DNA from: Marchantia polymorpha subsp. ruderalis
Lineage: Eukaryota > Streptophyta > Marchantiopsida > Marchantiales > Marchantiaceae
Direction: 5' to 3'
Assembly: GCA_037833965.1 (NCBI GenBank)
Contig: AP031353.1
Location: 15,750,501-15,814,500, forward strand
Length of the DNA stretch: 64,000 nucleotides
Shown here: positions 60,113 to 64,000 of the stretch, piece by piece
Position numbering within the stretch: position 1 is the stretch's first letter
How the letters are laid out: each line of letters begins with the position of its first letter
The notes under the pieces: generated by a model
Databases searched by the model: none
What the model was told of the DNA's origin: nothing
The model's input: the letters and a program-made list of their open reading frames with translations, nothing else
Position numbers and translations under genes: made by a program

Positions 60113-61655
60113 GTAGTTTTTCATTTTTTTTTAATAGACAAAGTTTGAGGAGTAGAAGACTAGTAGTTTCAAACTTTTAGAATAGGATTAGTTTGAATAG
60201 ATTAAATAGCAAATTCTGGAGAGATCAAGTTAGGAGTAGTGGATTCTATTTAGCTTCTTTTCTTTGAAGTTAATGTTTTTATTTGTAGACAGTAAAGTTG
60301 AATTAGATGAGTTATGATCTGATAGAGTAAATACCTAATAAATTTTTCAATTACTAAAAAATTGACTTAGAGAAGATCTCGATAGATAGAGCTCGGCACG
60401 CTCGTTCTAACTAGCTCAAGAACTCTTAAAACGGATAATTTGTCACGGAGTTATGAGTGTTGGAAAAGACTAGTATGGATAGGCGAAGGCGCTGAAGTGT
60501 CCTTAAGCCGAAGAGACTTCAAACTTCGGCAAAGAAGTGACTTCGGACTCAAACACCTTCGGACTTTGGACTTCGGCCTTAGACACCCTCCACTTTGAAG
60601 AAGAAGGACCTTCCTGTTGAGATTTGCATTGTGAAGAAAGAGAAGGAAGAACTTCGTGACAAATTGAAATTGTCTCAGAAGAGATTTGAGAGTGAATTCA
60701 AGCGCGTGATGGAGATAGAGCGTCTAGTGAAGGATTTGGGAGCTAGCGGAGTCGCGGATTATCAGCAATTAGGTAGTAAGCTCAATTTATTCATCTCCGG
60801 TTTGGAGTAGACGAAGGAGAACCTGTAATTAGAACCTGGAATCCGCTGTTTTTGGTAGGATAGGAGTCAATAGTAGTTCAGCGGGTGTGGTAACTGTTGT
60901 GTCTGCTGGCATCGCACCTGTTGGGGGCTCGCGGCTCAGCGGGTGATGTCCATGGGTGTTAGTTAGGAATAAAGGGGCCCAAGTCTCTACCTTTATGGGC
61001 TTTTCCATTAGTTAATTTCTCAATTTTTGTCTCAGTTTTTGTCGCCGTGGGTACATATTTCCCCATTTCATTCCGTTTGACAAAACCTTTCTCTTTTAAC
61101 TTGTAAAAAAGTTTCGTAATGGAGGCACAAACCCGAAGAAGTTCTGTTGAACGCTGCTTAATTGTCTTGCCTCTTACCGTGTGCATTCCTCACTGTTCTG
61201 TTAGTGAATTGTGTGTTTTGTCACCGTGCGCGAGTTGCTTCAATTTGTTGAACATACCGCATCTAAAGTAGAGAGTCCAATTTGGATGTTTAGAGTGGTG
61301 CATAGTCTAGCTCATAATTTAAGAAAATCTGTACATCGGAAGCTCGGTGCAGCCAGTTGAGTGTGTAATCTTGGAAATTTTTTTCCCCCAGAATATCAAT
61401 TGAAGAGTTGCGTGCGGCTTTTGAAGGGACTTATTGGATGAATTTCAGGATTCGAGTGTGATTTCACCCTACAATGTGTCGCCTTCGGCCGTAGCAATTG
61501 CAGTCTCTTCTAGAAGTGACATGTGACCAAGAAGTAATACTCTTCAATAGAATGTGAATTCGTGACACTACTTGGTTCTATGGGGTTGTTTTTGTCATCG
61601 TGGGATCGGATCTCTATTATTATGCTCCATTTTGGTAATTTTTTGTCATTACATA
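60113..61655 (+). mobile_element. Coiled-coil-coding repeat element, copy 2 (shorter)
   Basis: It starts TAGTTTTTCATTTTTTTTT like copy 1, shares an ATAGGATTAGTT block early on, and has a matching 3' region: AATAAAG.GGCCCAAG, AATAGAATGT.AATT.GTGAC, GGTTGTTTTTGTC.TCGTG, ATTATGCTCCATTTTG and GTCATTACA. The inside is much reduced to about 1.5 kb. It keeps a coiled-coil stretch at 60595-60810 (KKKDLPVEICIVKKEKEEL, then KRVMEIERLVKDLGASG). It is a broken, partial copy lying just past the 3' end of the plus-strand LINE. Confidence 0.6.
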
Positions 61656-61693
61656 TTTATATAAGAGACATCATTATTCATCGTTCTAGTGCT

Positions 61694-61755
61694 CTAAGCA
61701 ATAGCTAGAAAAGATCCTTAGGAGATTCTAAGGATCTTTTCTAGCTATTGCTTAG
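61694..61755. repeat. Perfect 28-bp hairpin next to telomere-type repeats
   Basis: Arms 61694-61721 (CTAAGCAATAGCTAGAAAAG and eight more bases) and 61728-61755 are exact reverse complements with a 6-nt loop GAGATT. The right arm runs directly into TTAGGGTTTAGGG. Confidence 0.9.
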
Positions 61756-61794
61756 GGTTTAGGGTTAAATCCTAAACCCCAAACCCTGAACCCT
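61752..61794. repeat. Head-to-head telomere-type repeats
   Basis: TTAGGGTTTAGGGTT (61752-61766) is followed after four bases by CCTAAACCCCAAACCCTGAA and CCCT (61771-61794): G-rich units turn into C-rich units, so the two runs face each other. Each run is only about two or three units, some imperfect. Confidence 0.8.
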
Positions 61795-61799
61795 CATTC

Positions 61800-62820
61800 T
61801 TTGGTAAATGAATGTATAAATTGTAATGTGTTTTTCAAACTTTTGATTCATTGTATTCCACAAGCTTGATCAATTTACCATTTAAAACGTCTAACTTCAC
61901 ATTTATAGGTCCATATGAATATAGTGGTATAGTAATAAAGAGTTGAAATTTTCTTACACTAAGATGTCTAACTTCATGTCCATATAAATGATAGAGTGAT
62001 AATAAAGTTGAGTTTTTGTGTTTCTCTCAAAATTGAAAACATATGCTATTTTAGTTTCAACAAAAGTAATCATACATCTTTAATTAAACGCTACTTTCAT
62101 TCAAATTATATGAGGTATATTGAATGATAAATACCTTGAAACTATGAAAAATAGAGCATTAGATTGCTCCTATACATTAAAGATATATAAGAAGAAACAT
62201 GAGACAGAATAAGATTTGAATAAGACTAATAAGTTAATCCAGGATTACAAACCCTGGATTAACTTGTGCATGCTTAACCATTTTACCCAGGAAGTGATTT
62301 ATCTTTGACAATATTTTGCGAATGTAAAGTACATGCAAGAATCATCAACATGCATCATGTGTGATTATTTGTTGGTTATTTATCCAACATCATTCAAAAA
62401 GTAAAATACTAGCTGTCAAATATACACCAGTTTCAGTTTTATGAGAGTGCACTATATCAGTAGATATTACACTGCTCGGTAGCGGGCGAAGAGCGGCTTC
62501 AAATGATTATGTAGACCTCACAGGAAGCTATTAGAGAATGACATTGTCCACTGTGGGAAAGTGGTGCTCCAAAGTCTCGGGTTGATTGAATGTCCTTGGT
62601 CTAGTGGCAACGGATTGTAAATGGTGTTGTCAATGTGGTTCCTGATCAGAACCAAGCCCCCAATCCAAACAGAATGTTTGTTATAGTTCTAAAAAAAAAG
62701 TTGAGATTTTAGACAAAGACGGTACCGTCCAATGTCTCAATTAAAAACAAAAAACAAAAGACATCGATATGACAACTAAGATATGATGGTCCCAAGCAAC
62801 TATCATTGTACGTACAATAA
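61800..62820. other. Intergenic DNA, no supported gene
   Basis: AT-rich at first, then mixed. A hairpin with 13-bp arms (AAGTTAATCCAGG and its complement) occurs at about 62231-62265. No coding feature is supported. Confidence 0.5.
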
Positions 62821-62823
62821 TTG

Positions 62824-63991
62824 GTCATTCAATCACTTTGCTCGACGGTGATCGCTTCGGCCTTGTAGCTATTGCCCAATACAACACGGGTTCACTGACC
62901 CCTCCTGTTTCTGACATGATTTGGCACTTCCAGGGAAGTAAGGCGGCCCTTAGCAGCTCGTACCACACACTATGTCTGAGTACTACGAGGCAGCTAACAG
63001 TGTGCATGGAGAAAACCTGCTCCAAAGAGGGGTGCTGTCTTTTAGCTTACAGCTTAAAAGATTATCTACCAGATAAATTCCAAATAACTGGAAAACTCAC
63101 GTGAAAATAGTTCTATAATATCTTTATAAAAATTATGTTGATTGATATGCAAAGTAGTTAGTATCAGAATGTGCTTGCCCCACTTCATTGTTACTTTTGT
63201 GAAAGTCGATATAGTTTCCAGATAACCGTAGTTTGTAGGCTGACTACCTGCCAGAAAAGAGGGAAACGTCCATAACTGATCCACCCAAACAGCTTCGATA
63301 TTATCCAATATGTACAGATCACACCAAGGCTGGATGTACACTGGTAACTCGATGATAGTACTGATTTAAGTGCACTCAGATGTTAAACTCACAGATATTT
63401 CACCTGTTAATGTTGTTGGATCAATGTGCAGTTTTGGACAAAGTCTTCATCTGCATGCAGAATTTCCTCACATCAGTCATATGGGAAGAGTCTGTAACAC
63501 ACACAGGCACAGGCACACTTTGTAACACACTTATTACGTTTCTCACTGCCATCGTCTGCAAGGTCTGAGTGCGGACAGCGGGCAGAGTGGAACTTAAATG
63601 ACCTTTGATTGGACTACCAATTTAAAGGTACTGTTTAATCCCAATAAAATAGGAAAAATGTATGGATAGGAATATACAGCAGCTTCAAAGCACCACACAC
63701 ACAGAGTACACCCCAAATGATAAGCCAAAGTCCCAATCTCACCTCTTCCTAGCAAGTACACGATAAAGCTGTCCAGGGTTGCGTATATTTCCTCGTCGTA
63801 TGCCCGTTCTACACAGGTACAGGAAAACGTACTGCGAGGAGGCAACTCCCAGGAAGGGGAGCCGCAGCCAAAGGTAGATCTTGGTCCAAAATAAGAGTGA
63901 GGGAAAGAGGAGAAGAAGGAGAGGAAATCAGAGTGCTCGAGAAAGGCGAGGGAAAAACCAGAGACAACGACGCCCGGGTAGCAAGTTGCAA
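62824..63991 (-). CDS. Candidate gene exons at the right edge, function unknown
   Basis: I do not recognise the product. A TC-rich stretch without any ATG at about 63991-63755 ends in AGAG/GTGAGA, which looks like a non-coding first exon. After a CTTGCAG acceptor comes ATG at 63552: exon 63552-63472 encodes MAVRNVISVLQSVPVPVCVT plus seven residues, ending at a GTGAGG donor. A phase-matched exon 63329-63248 (PWCDLYILDNIEAVWVDQLW and eight more) follows a CATCCAG acceptor. A further open block, about 63025-62825 (SVWYELLRAALLPWKCQI, stop at its end), could be a third exon, but I could not fix its acceptor. The pieces join in phase and read like protein, but none is a known motif. Confidence 0.35.
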
Positions 63992-64000
63992 CTGATCGGC

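Noticed and set aside
1-64000. CRISPR array, operon or other prokaryotic system
   Set aside because: No regularly spaced short repeats; the genes have spliceosomal introns and the repeats are eukaryotic.

Overview
The window reads as nuclear DNA of a land plant that makes swimming sperm, most likely a bryophyte and probably a liverwort close to Marchantia. Four lines support this: plant-type genes with GT-AG introns; a flagellar radial-spoke gene that seed plants other than cycads and Ginkgo lack; plant telomere-type TTTAGGG units; and two copies of a repeat whose coiled-coil protein resembles, from memory, a family common among predicted Marchantia proteins. The last point is recollection, not a search.

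Layout. 1.2-9.0 kb (minus strand): a gene of about 14 exons for a MORN-repeat radial spoke protein of the RSPH10B family. Just upstream of it, 9.1-9.8 kb (minus), lie coding-like exons of a gene I do not recognise. 11.7-13.8 kb: decayed hAT-like DNA transposon. 15.64-16.23 kb: a foldback element with 8-bp target duplication and a MULE/FAR1-like N-terminal domain. 16.2-23.5 kb: mostly AT-rich DNA with a small inverted-repeat element. 23.6-24.3 kb (plus): a two-exon plantacyanin gene. 24.3-35.2 kb: no gene I can support, but several overlapping palindromes. 35.3-40.5 kb (plus): a nine-exon HIRIP3/CHZ-type histone chaperone with two DEK_C domains made from duplicated exons. 40.5-44.6 kb: AT-rich DNA and two tandem duplications. 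44.7-50.4 kb (plus): a 13-exon UFM1-specific protease 2 (UFSP2) gene. 51.4-61.7 kb: nested repeats, namely a minus-strand LINE split by a 3.4-kb coiled-coil element, a plus-strand LINE head to head with it, and a second shorter coiled-coil element. 61.7-61.8 kb: a 28-bp hairpin joined to head-to-head telomere-type repeats. 62.8-64.0 kb (minus): candidate exons of an unrecognised gene running off the right edge.

The four recognised genes have unrelated jobs (sperm axoneme, copper protein of the cell surface, chromatin, UFM1 processing), so no shared pathway or operon is implied. Exon borders were assigned by hand from GT/AG sites, reading-frame phase and remembered family similarity. They add up to whole frames (about 877, 130, 467 and 639 residues), which supports the models, but no transcript or database was consulted. 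I found no CRISPR array, convincing tRNA or rRNA gene, and no clear case for an undescribed biological system. The most unusual features are the overlapping palindromes and the nested repeat cluster.
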